In this document: in pieces, positions 43,513 through 50,489 of the stretch
How positions within the stretch are numbered: position 1 is the first letter of the stretch
Layout of the letters: each line of letters begins with the position of its first letter
NCBI GenBank assembly: GCA_019638775.1
Contig: JAHBTD010000002.1
Span: forward strand, 558,001-622,000
Direction of reading: 5' to 3'
Origin: Fimbriimonadaceae bacterium
GTDB taxonomy: Bacteria; Armatimonadota; Fimbriimonadia; Fimbriimonadales; Fimbriimonadaceae
DNA: 64,000 nt
Position numbers and translations under genes: made by a program
The notes under the pieces: model-generated
The model's input: only the letters and a program-made list of their open reading frames with translations
Database searches by the model: none
Told to the model about the DNA's origin: nothing

Positions 43513-44541
43513 ATGTCAGAACTTGGCGACCGTAAACAGCTTCTTCTTCGCGCCGTGATCATCGAGTATGTTCACGGGGCGGAGCCAATTTCGAGCGAAC
43601 TTCTCTCGAAGAAGTACGATCTGGGCGTAAAAAGCGCGACCATCCGAAATGAGCTCGCCGAAATGTCAGATCAGGGATATCTTGAACAGCCGCATACCAG
43701 TGCGGGGCGAATTCCCAGCGACAAAGGTTACCGCTTCTATGTCGATCACCTCATTGAGTCGAGCCTGCCCAAAAAGTCGAAAGAGGCCGTAGGCAGTCAC
43801 GCAGACGAAGGGGAGACGCTGCAACAAGTTCTCGCTCACACGACGGCTTCACTGAGTCGGTTCTTGCAGCTACTAAGCGCGGCGATAACTTACTCCGAGC
43901 GCGATCTTGCCGTTCGCAGCGTTATCGTGAGCGCTATAGGGCCGGTGCAAGCATTGTTAGTCGTGGTGCTTTCGAACGGTCATATTGAGAACCGAGTGGT
44001 TGAGATTCCGCCGGGACTTACTCTCGACGAGCTTGGCAGTGTCAATGCCTTGGTGAACAAATCCGTTGCTGGCAAGCTATTGCGACAACTACAGCGCGTC
44101 AAAGCGCCGATTGGAGCACAAGATTCGACAGCCGATAAACTGCTGCAGATCATCTGGGGAGTACTTCGTTCGATCAGCCGAGAACGCACTCGCGGCAAGC
44201 TGGTAACAGAAGGCGAAGAGTTCCTTTTCGGTCAGCCGGAGTTTCGACGAGATGCTGAAGCTTTTTCTGACCTCCTTGCAGCTCTCACAGAACCGGAGGC
44301 GCTGTATGAGGCCCTTTCTGGTACGAGCGACCAGACTGGAACGGTCACTATCGGACGTGAGAACCGGAGTGAAAAGCTACGAAAGCTATCTGTGGTGAAA
44401 CAGACGTTCTATGTTGGAGAGCACGAGGCAGGCACGATCGCGATCATCGGACCGACGAGAATGCCCTACGATAGCAGCATCCCCTTGGTGAACTTCACAG
44501 CCAAAGCCCTCAGCGAAGGTCTGACGAAGTTCTTTGGGTAA
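43513..44541 (+). CDS. hrcA: heat-inducible transcription repressor HrcA
   Basis: A 342-aa HrcA of normal length. The winged helix is at residues 1-75 (YVHGAEPISSELLSKKYDLGVKSATIRNELAEMSDQGYLEQPHTSAGRIPSDKGYRFYVD), then a GAF-like middle and a C-terminal domain with IGRENRSEKLRKLSVVKQTF and IGPTRMPYDSSI. HrcA represses class I heat-shock genes at CIRCE sites. No CIRCE inverted repeat was found near this gene or near rpoZ-dnaJ, and no other heat-shock gene adjoins it. Confidence 0.95.
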   Translation: MSELGDRKQLLLRAVIIEYVHGAEPISSELLSKKYDLGVKSATIRNELAEMSDQGYLEQPHTSAGRIPSDKGYRFYVDHLIESSLPKKSKEAVGSHADEGETLQQVLAHTTASLSRFLQLLSAAITYSERDLAVRSVIVSAIGPVQALLVVVLSNGHIENRVVEIPPGLTLDELGSVNALVNKSVAGKLLRQLQRVKAPIGAQDSTADKLLQIIWGVLRSISRERTRGKLVTEGEEFLFGQPEFRRDAEAFSDLLAALTEPEALYEALSGTSDQTGTVTIGRENRSEKLRKLSVVKQTFYVGEHEAGTIAIIGPTRMPYDSSIPLVNFTAKALSEGLTKFFG

Positions 44542-44602
44542 CCGTTTCGGGTGCGGGTGATCGGTCTCGAAACTCGAAGACTCTTTCCAGGTTGCGGTCA
44601 CA

Positions 44603-45136
44603 TCAAGGCCCCACTTTAGGCTTCGTTCCCGATGAGAGAATAGCGACCTCTGCCGCCGATGCCCTCACGTACTCGCTGTCGAGGACACTTATCCCTACTG
44701 GCGCATCTAGAAACTGCAGACGGTCACCATCAATGCGGTATCGGACTTTGCGATATTGGACCTCCCCGTGGTCGCCTATTGAGGAGATATACATAACACC
44801 TGGTTCAGTGCAGTACCACATGAGACGGCCACCCCTTCGATTAGACAAACCCGGTTCCTTCCAGTAAACATAAAAGCGACCTACTCCCTTTTGCAAGTCC
44901 ACAGCGTATTTGGGTTCAAACGGACGGAATAACGCGGCCGGATCTTCCGTGCCCTTCGCAATTCGTCTCTCTCTTTCCAGCGCCGCTTGCGTTTCCGGGT
45001 GCACAGGAATCCACAGACCGTACAGCTCAGGGTCATACTGCGGCTCTGGCCTAGTGAGAAACCAAAATCCGCCCCATGCGATAAGCAGAAGCACCACCCC
45101 GATCACAAACCTCTCGATCAGAATGAACCGGTTCAT
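44603..45136 (-). CDS. membrane-anchored unknown protein
   Basis: A 177-aa protein with one N-terminal helix (FVIGVVLLLIAWGGFWFL) and a soluble part rich in beta strands (YAVDLQKGVGRFYVYWKEPG, GRLMWYCTEPGVMYISSIGDHGEVQYRKVRYRIDGDRLQFL). The lipocalin-like pattern is a guess. No family recognised. It lies convergent to hrcA. Confidence 0.6.
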   Translation of the reverse strand: MNRFILIERFVIGVVLLLIAWGGFWFLTRPEPQYDPELYGLWIPVHPETQAALERERRIAKGTEDPAALFRPFEPKYAVDLQKGVGRFYVYWKEPGLSNRRGGRLMWYCTEPGVMYISSIGDHGEVQYRKVRYRIDGDRLQFLDAPVGISVLDSEYVRASAAEVAILSSGTKPKVGP

Positions 45137-45201
45137 GTAACCCTGATCTTAGAATACAACGGTTCTAACGACGCTGGAGGGTGCAATCTCAGGGTGCTTA
45201 C

Positions 45202-45720
45202 TCATTTCACAGAGTAGGTGCCATCCGCTTCACGAATGAGATTTAGGGAAAACCTTCCGTCGGGCTTGGCTGGGAGGGGCGTTATCGCTGAACCGAAGTA
45301 CTCCACTTCATACTTGTGTTGCGTGGACATCTCTGCAGACATCCATTGATACATCGCAAAGATGTTTTCTGCAAGCCTGGGATCGACTGAACCATCCATC
45401 GGCTTCACGGGCAATACTGCATTCACCTCATTGAAGCCGGAGTCTTTGAAAGTTATTCGTGCGATCAACTCACCAGAATCTCCAGGTTTGCCATCGGGTT
45501 TGATCAGTCGAATTTCTCTGGTATTCAAATCCTTTGTGAGAATGAAAGGAGCCGATAGATAATCTGATTTGGAAAGCTCATATAATGCCTGTTGCATACC
45601 TGTCGGTTCGCGCTTGGACGCAATCTGCGAAGTGAAGATCAGAATGCAACTCAGCATGAGGATCGCTGCAAACGAAACGCAGACTACTTTTCGCTTTTTC
45701 GTGGGCTTTGCCCGACACAT
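45202..45720 (-). CDS. signal-anchored unknown protein
   Basis: A 172-aa protein with an N-terminal hydrophobic segment (VVCVSFAAILMLSCILIFT) and a mixed soluble domain including LNTREIRLIKPDGKPGDSGELIARI. The LSC cysteine could be a lipobox, but the surrounding residues do not fit well. No family recognised. It lies 65 bases upstream of the preceding gene on the same strand. Confidence 0.55.
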   Translation of the reverse strand: MCRAKPTKKRKVVCVSFAAILMLSCILIFTSQIASKREPTGMQQALYELSKSDYLSAPFILTKDLNTREIRLIKPDGKPGDSGELIARITFKDSGFNEVNAVLPVKPMDGSVDPRLAENIFAMYQWMSAEMSTQHKYEVEYFGSAITPLPAKPDGRFSLNLIREADGTYSVK

Positions 45721-45846
45721 GCAACCCTATGTTACGCGAAACTGGACGTATCCACTATTAAAATCCCTTCCGCCAGCCTATTCAAGCTTCTGAACGAAAA
45801 AATTGCTGCGCTATTGCCAGTAAGACTACAAATCCACTACGCTCCT

Positions 45847-45877
45847 AAAGAAAACAGCCTGCCAATTTGGCAGGCTG
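45847..45877 (-). terminator. rpsT terminator
   Basis: CAGCCTGCCAA and TTGGCAGGCTG pair perfectly around 45855-45877. On the minus strand the stem is followed by TTTTCTTT. It is 28 bases after the rpsT stop. Confidence 0.9.
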
Positions 45878-45905
45878 CTTTCAAATCCAGAATCTGAACC
45901 TGTGC

Positions 45906-46169
45906 TTAGCTTCCGGCTGCGACCTTGTTTGCCGCCTTTGCAACGCGCGACTTGCGTCGAGCTGCTTGATTCTTGTGAATCGTGCCGTGCTCTGCGGCCT
46001 TGTCGATCGCGCTCACTGCCTTCTTGAGGGCATCGCTAGCCGTGGTGGCGTCGGCTGCTGTCTTCACCTTCTTGATGTAGGTCTTCAGAGCCGTGCGTAC
46101 CGACTGGTTCTGTGCAGCCTTCTTTTGGCTGCGCTTGATATCTTTCTTGCTCGATTTAATATTTGCCAT
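45906..46169 (-). CDS. rpsT: 30S ribosomal protein S20
   Basis: An 87-aa S20 of normal length: MANIKSSKKDIKRSQKKAAQN at the N-terminus, then VRTALKTYIKKVKTA, AVSAIDKAAEHGTIHKNQAARRKSRVAKAAN. It binds the 5' domain of 16S rRNA. It follows the 606-aa gene by 49 bases and has a strong terminator, probably its own transcript with a TATAAA-like box just upstream. Confidence 0.97.
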   Translation of the reverse strand: MANIKSSKKDIKRSQKKAAQNQSVRTALKTYIKKVKTAADATTASDALKKAVSAIDKAAEHGTIHKNQAARRKSRVAKAANKVAAGS

Positions 46170-46218
46170 GTTCGAACCGGTTTGCTTTATACCTCAACCG
46201 CTAGGATGCGGTCTGAAC

Positions 46219-48039
46219 TTAGTCCTTCTTGATAAACTTCTTCTTCGCCTTATCGAATCCAAGGTCGATCTTCTTAGAGTCAAAATGCCACACCGGCGAG
46301 CCGCTTCGCTGGTAGAAGCACTGATAGCTGCTCAGGAGCGATGCCAACAGTCGCCGAGTCGTTCGACGCACGACGTTAACTTCAGCAAGCAGAGTCAGGA
46401 AGTCAGCGCCCTTTGGCCAATGTCCCATTACTTCAACGAGAAGATCGAGCGTGCTCTTTCCTTCGATGCCCGCCTGGATTTCGCGAAGTTGCTCCATCCG
46501 CTGCGAACTGATGTAAAGGAGCGGATCGGTCTGATCTTCCCATGCGAACTCAAAAACGTTGGGCTTTGCCGTCTTGGTGAGGATGAAAACAGAGCCGCTT
46601 TCAATAGCCTGCTCATACCACCAGTCGATCAAATTGAAAAGCAGCCTTGCCTGGTTGTTCGCCCAAACTTGAAGCTCTCGACCGTTCGGGTCGATAAAGA
46701 TGAGCTCCTGAATGTTCGGCATCGCGTCGATCCAGCCTTGCGGGAACTGACACATCGGGAAAGTACCGAGCTCTCTGTGGATCGATTTGAGCACAAGCCG
46801 AGTCTCATTTCCGCTCGACTTGGGCTGAAGGCCGGGGTCTTCGTCCAAGACGTCGGTTGCGAGCGGGTGCTGCAGCAATTTGCGCAAAGAGCTGGAGAGA
46901 CCGTCGTCGGTCAACTCCACATCGACCAAATCGCCCTCTTCGTTCAAATTGTCCGTTTGAACGTACTGGAAAGGATCGGGGATGCTGTAGATGAAATCCG
47001 GCGCAGAATCCGGCTTTCGGAACCTGTCCGCGCCAACCCACCAAATCGCCTTGTCCGCCGTCAGAGCGTCCTTGAGGTTTGCAAGGTCGTCGGGGAAGGT
47101 CTTGTTGCTGGGCGTGATCTCGTAAAACTCTTCGAGAAGTTTGGTGGCCGTGACGGAATCTGCCGACGCGTTGATCTTCTTGATCATCTTCGTCACGTCG
47201 TCGGATTTAACGTCGATCGGGGCGATATCCTCAACCTCAATCGTGGGGGCAATCTTATCGGCAACCTTTAGCGCCATGCTGACCCACTTCTTCGCCTCAT
47301 CAAGCGGGTAAACGATGCCATCCGCGCCAAAGACATAGTTCTCCATGTCAATCGCTTCGCCGACGATCTTGCTTGCGTTATAAAGCAGGATCGACTGGGG
47401 AGTTTGGGGCGAAAGCTGTTTCCACGCCACCGCGCCAAGCGCCTTCAGCGAGATCGGAGCGGCAATCTTCAGAGCTTCCGCCACAGCGCCAGGCTGTCGG
47501 AAGTCGATCTTAGCCAGCTTCTTCTCCGCAGGCTCAACGTCCTCTTCCGTGACACCGTTCAGTAGGTATGCCCGCTCAATCGACTCGTCGTTTGCGACAA
47601 AGCCCCAATCTGCGAGCATCACGTTGCCCTTCGGCGACACCACAAACTGCGGGTCCTTGTGCAGGTACGGCAAAAGCATGCCGACGAGCTTCTCGAACGA
47701 TTCGCCGCGAGCTCGCGAAAGCTCAAGGGCGACCTCTTCGACGGGCATCGGCCCGCCAAAACGCTCAAGCAGTAGCCTTGCGGCTTCGCTAAACGGCCTG
47801 CCTTGTCCCTCGATTCGGGCGGTCGGAACCCATCGACGTTCGTGAAAAATGAACTTGTCGGGGTTAGATGCAAGCAACGAACGAACAGCCGACAGCCCCA
47901 TGCCCGAGTTGGACAAGCGGTCGGCAAGCTCGCTGAGCTTGATGGCGGCTTCGATCTGCGTGAGCTGACTCAGAATGAGTCGGTCCGCATAGGAGCGCGC
48001 AAATAATTCTTCTGGCTTGAAGGTAACGGTCTTTGCCAA
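46219..48039 (-). CDS. 606-aa unknown protein with winged-helix-like N-terminus
   Basis: A large soluble protein without a recognised family. Residues 20-150 look like two tandem winged helices: IEAAIKLSELADRLSNSGMGLSAVRSLLAS...RRWVP and PMPVEEVALELSRARGESFEKLVGML...GNVMLADWG. The middle has many helices and the C-terminus a mixed alpha/beta region (VFEFAWEDQTDPLLYIS). There are no membrane segments and no nucleotide-binding motif. The N-terminal pattern resembles the helicase-linked XPB/Ssl2-type or HARE-HTH proteins, which is weak inference. Confidence 0.6.
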   Translation of the reverse strand: MAKTVTFKPEELFARSYADRLILSQLTQIEAAIKLSELADRLSNSGMGLSAVRSLLASNPDKFIFHERRWVPTARIEGQGRPFSEAARLLLERFGGPMPVEEVALELSRARGESFEKLVGMLLPYLHKDPQFVVSPKGNVMLADWGFVANDESIERAYLLNGVTEEDVEPAEKKLAKIDFRQPGAVAEALKIAAPISLKALGAVAWKQLSPQTPQSILLYNASKIVGEAIDMENYVFGADGIVYPLDEAKKWVSMALKVADKIAPTIEVEDIAPIDVKSDDVTKMIKKINASADSVTATKLLEEFYEITPSNKTFPDDLANLKDALTADKAIWWVGADRFRKPDSAPDFIYSIPDPFQYVQTDNLNEEGDLVDVELTDDGLSSSLRKLLQHPLATDVLDEDPGLQPKSSGNETRLVLKSIHRELGTFPMCQFPQGWIDAMPNIQELIFIDPNGRELQVWANNQARLLFNLIDWWYEQAIESGSVFILTKTAKPNVFEFAWEDQTDPLLYISSQRMEQLREIQAGIEGKSTLDLLVEVMGHWPKGADFLTLLAEVNVVRRTTRRLLASLLSSYQCFYQRSGSPVWHFDSKKIDLGFDKAKKKFIKKD

Positions 48040-48075
48040 AGCAATTTCCCTGCGCCGGAGTCGGCGCGAACGTTA

Positions 48076-48090
48076 ATTATGGCCCATAAT
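48076..48090. promoter_or_regulatory. 15-base palindrome between divergent genes
   Basis: ATTATGG-C-CCATAAT is a perfect palindrome between the 606-aa gene (start 48039, minus) and the pseudopilin gene (start about 48144, plus). Its right half contains a -10-like CATAAT. It may be an operator acting on both promoters. Confidence 0.4.
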
Positions 48091-48143
48091 AGAGACACAA
48101 TTCTACGTTGGTTTGGGCGTTATGGCCCGGCTATTTCGACGTA

Positions 48144-48821
48144 ATGAAAGCTATGAGGCGCGCGTTCACGCTCATTGAGATGCTGGTTGTCATCGCGATC
48201 ATCGCGATTATTGCCGCGCTTCTCTTTCCTGTATTTGCCCGAGCGAAGGCTTCAGCCAAGCAAACCACGTGTGTGAGCAACCTCAGCCAGATCGGAAAAT
48301 CCATCGCAATGTACATGGGCGACTACGACGATCTCTTCCCCCATGCGCTCGACGCTTCCGACCGATACGTCGCAAGCATTTGGCAGCACAACCCCGAATA
48401 CTTTGCCCGAATCCAAGGCATGCCTATGCTTCATGAGGCTTTGCAAACCTACGTGAAGAACCGTGAGCTCTTCAAATGTCCGGCGGATAACGGCACAGAA
48501 GTGCTCGACAACCACTACCCAGATGTTCTCTCCAGCGCCCCCAGTCTGTATGCAACTTACGGCTCCAGTTACTTCTACAGGACAGAGATAGGGTTTCGGT
48601 ATCTCTCACAAACCGGACTCGAAAGGCTTGTCGATATCAATGTGATGTTTGACGCAGCCGGGCATTGGCATGGCAGCGAGGGCGTACTGCGAGCCAGTGA
48701 TGACTTTGCGACCTTTACGAAGAAGCTAAGACAATATCGCTACACAACGTTGTTTGCCGATTTCCATGTAAAATCGCTTGCCTGGAGCCAACTTCAACAA
48801 GCATGGGCGACACCGCTGTAA
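48144..48821 (+). CDS. pseudopilin-like protein
   Basis: About 225 aa. The prepilin site and helix are RRAFTLIEMLVVIAIIAIIAALLFP (within the first 30 residues), followed by ARAKASAKQTTCVSNLSQIG, the usual DUF1559-like continuation, and MYMGDYDDLFPHALD. The tail ends TTLFADFHVKSLAW, a degenerate form of the H-x9-DG motif. ATG 48144 and ATG 48153 are both possible; the frame's GTG 48108 adds unlikely residues. The stop overlaps the next gene by 19 bases, so the two are cotranscribed. Confidence 0.85.
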   Translation: MKAMRRAFTLIEMLVVIAIIAIIAALLFPVFARAKASAKQTTCVSNLSQIGKSIAMYMGDYDDLFPHALDASDRYVASIWQHNPEYFARIQGMPMLHEALQTYVKNRELFKCPADNGTEVLDNHYPDVLSSAPSLYATYGSSYFYRTEIGFRYLSQTGLERLVDINVMFDAAGHWHGSEGVLRASDDFATFTKKLRQYRYTTLFADFHVKSLAWSQLQQAWATPL

Positions 48822-49966
48822 TCCTTCGTCCCTACGGGATCATCGTCTCGGGTGTTTTGGAGATCGGTCTTGAAGTGGTACGCGAAGGCAGTCGCATCGT
48901 CGAGATACGACCGCACACAGGAATTCCCGACGAATATGTGCTGAGCGTTCCCTTCGTCAACGCTCATTCCCACCTTGAATACAGGGGGTTGCAGGGCAAG
49001 ATTGCGGAAAATGAATTCTTTGCCTGGATCAGAAAGCTCACAGAACTCAAACAATCGCAGTCAATGGAAGAAGTCCGTGCAGCTTGTCTCCTCGCTGCCG
49101 AAGAGAACAAAGCAACTGGAGTCGGCTTGATCGGCGAGCACAGTGATCGTCCGTTTTCGGGTGAAGCACTATCGAAGGTTGGAATAGGGGGAATCATCTT
49201 TCAGGAAGTGATCACGTTCCTCGAACACGAATCGCCTGATGAGAAATGGAACGCTGTCTCAGCAAAAGCCGATATCAACAAAGCAAGTTTCGAAGGACAG
49301 GTTGTGATGTCGCCGCATGCCATCTACACCAATGAAGAATCGACCCTCGTTCGTTTCGGAGAGTCGGGAGAGCCGTTTAGCATCCATATCGGTGAAACGG
49401 TTTATGAGAGCCAACTCACTCACGACGGAACTGGACCCTTCGCCGAACTTGCAAGAAAGTTTGACGTTCCCGTACTTCACCTCGGTAAGACAATCTTCGG
49501 AACTGCTGAATTCTTGGGCCTCGTCAGACGTGGGGCGCAGTTTGTTCACTGCTGCGACCTTTCGTTGCCAGATATCAAAAAGATGAGCAAGGCCCAGGTC
49601 ACGGTCGCGCACTGCCCACGCTCTAACTTAGCCCTTCAGAGCCCGCTGGCTCCCATACGAGAGCTGCTGGATCACGGGATCGACGTAGGCCTTGGGCTCG
49701 ATTCTGCAGCCAGTTCCGGTGCTATCGATATGTTTGCCGAGATGCGGGCTGCCTTGCAAGTTGGTGGCCTGCGCGACAAGCGACTCGCACATGAAGAAGT
49801 CTGGAATATGGCAACGACGATGGGCGCTCGTTCGCTATGGCGCGAAGGGTGGGATATGCAGGTTGGGTTTGACGGACCACTGATCGCACTGGACGTAGCC
49901 GATTGCCACTCAACTGCCGAGCTGATTGAAGGTGCGTCACCACGGTCGGTAAGGTGGGTTCATTGA
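48803..49966 (+). CDS. amidohydrolase, possibly aminofutalosine deaminase
   Basis: A 387-aa metal-dependent amidohydrolase of the cytosine-deaminase-like class. Motifs are VPFVNAHSHLEYRG (first two metal histidines), HIGE, HCCDLS and VAHCPRSNLALQSPL, with LGLDSAASSGAIDMFAEMRAAL giving the conserved aspartate. Size and motifs fit aminodeoxyfutalosine deaminases of the futalosine menaquinone pathway, but other purine-type deaminases are possible, and no mqn gene is adjacent. It overlaps the pseudopilin and the downstream ATL gene. Confidence 0.8.
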   Translation: MGDTAVILRPYGIIVSGVLEIGLEVVREGSRIVEIRPHTGIPDEYVLSVPFVNAHSHLEYRGLQGKIAENEFFAWIRKLTELKQSQSMEEVRAACLLAAEENKATGVGLIGEHSDRPFSGEALSKVGIGGIIFQEVITFLEHESPDEKWNAVSAKADINKASFEGQVVMSPHAIYTNEESTLVRFGESGEPFSIHIGETVYESQLTHDGTGPFAELARKFDVPVLHLGKTIFGTAEFLGLVRRGAQFVHCCDLSLPDIKKMSKAQVTVAHCPRSNLALQSPLAPIRELLDHGIDVGLGLDSAASSGAIDMFAEMRAALQVGGLRDKRLAHEEVWNMATTMGARSLWREGWDMQVGFDGPLIALDVADCHSTAELIEGASPRSVRWVH

Positions 49967-50280
49967 GCGAAATTCGGCAAAAAGCTACCGACCAGCTTTA
50001 CGCGCTCGTCGCGCAAATCCCGGAAGGGCGGTGTGTTCCTTACTCCGTCCTTGGGCGTGCCTTGAGGACGCCAGTAAGTGGTTTCATTGTTGGACGGTGG
50101 ATGGCAAGCTGTCCCCCTGGTCTGCCGTGGTGGCGCGTTGTCGCCAAAGACGGCTCCATGCCCGTGTACAAAAAAGACCCGAATGCGGAGTTTGAGCAGC
50201 GGAATCTGCTGGAGAGCGAAGGCGTGCCGATCGTTGAGGGTCGGGTCGTCATGGATGCGGTGGTGTGGCATCCGGAGTGA
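49963..50280 (+). CDS. alkyltransferase-like protein (ATL)
   Basis: A 105-aa DNA-binding protein of the MGMT/Ada C-terminal class: IPEGRCVPYSVLGRALR, VGRWMASCPPGLPWWRVVAKDGSM. In true O6-alkylguanine methyltransferases the loop reads P-C-H-R-V; here it is P-W-W-R-V, so the acceptor cysteine is replaced by tryptophan as in ATL proteins, which flag alkylated bases for nucleotide excision repair. TTG 49963 has AAGGTGGG upstream and overlaps the previous stop (TTGA); GTG 49954 is the alternative. Confidence 0.88.
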   Translation: MSEIRQKATDQLYALVAQIPEGRCVPYSVLGRALRTPVSGFIVGRWMASCPPGLPWWRVVAKDGSMPVYKKDPNAEFEQRNLLESEGVPIVEGRVVMDAVVWHPE

Positions 50281-50292
50281 AGGCGTTGGCAT

Positions 50293-50330
50293 GTGGTTAG
50301 CAGGTTGTTATCAAGTGGTTATCAGGTGGT
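50293..50330. repeat. 11-bp tandem repeat upstream of leuS
   Basis: GTGGTTAGCAG, GTTGTTATCAA, GTGGTTATCAG and a partial GTGGT follow one another without gaps. The 209-base gap before leuS (50281-50489) also holds CGCCC-rich tracts around 50418-50462 and no gene. Confidence 0.65.
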
Positions 50331-50489
50331 CGGATACTCATCTTCATGGCTCTTTCGTTGTCAAACATTGCTGATCGCCATTCACGTGCGTACAGCACTG
50401 ATTGACAGCAACTTGACAACGCCCCAAACACTCCTAACGCCCCACGCCAATCGCCCAACGCCTTCAGCCTAAGATAAACTCTCGCTTCT

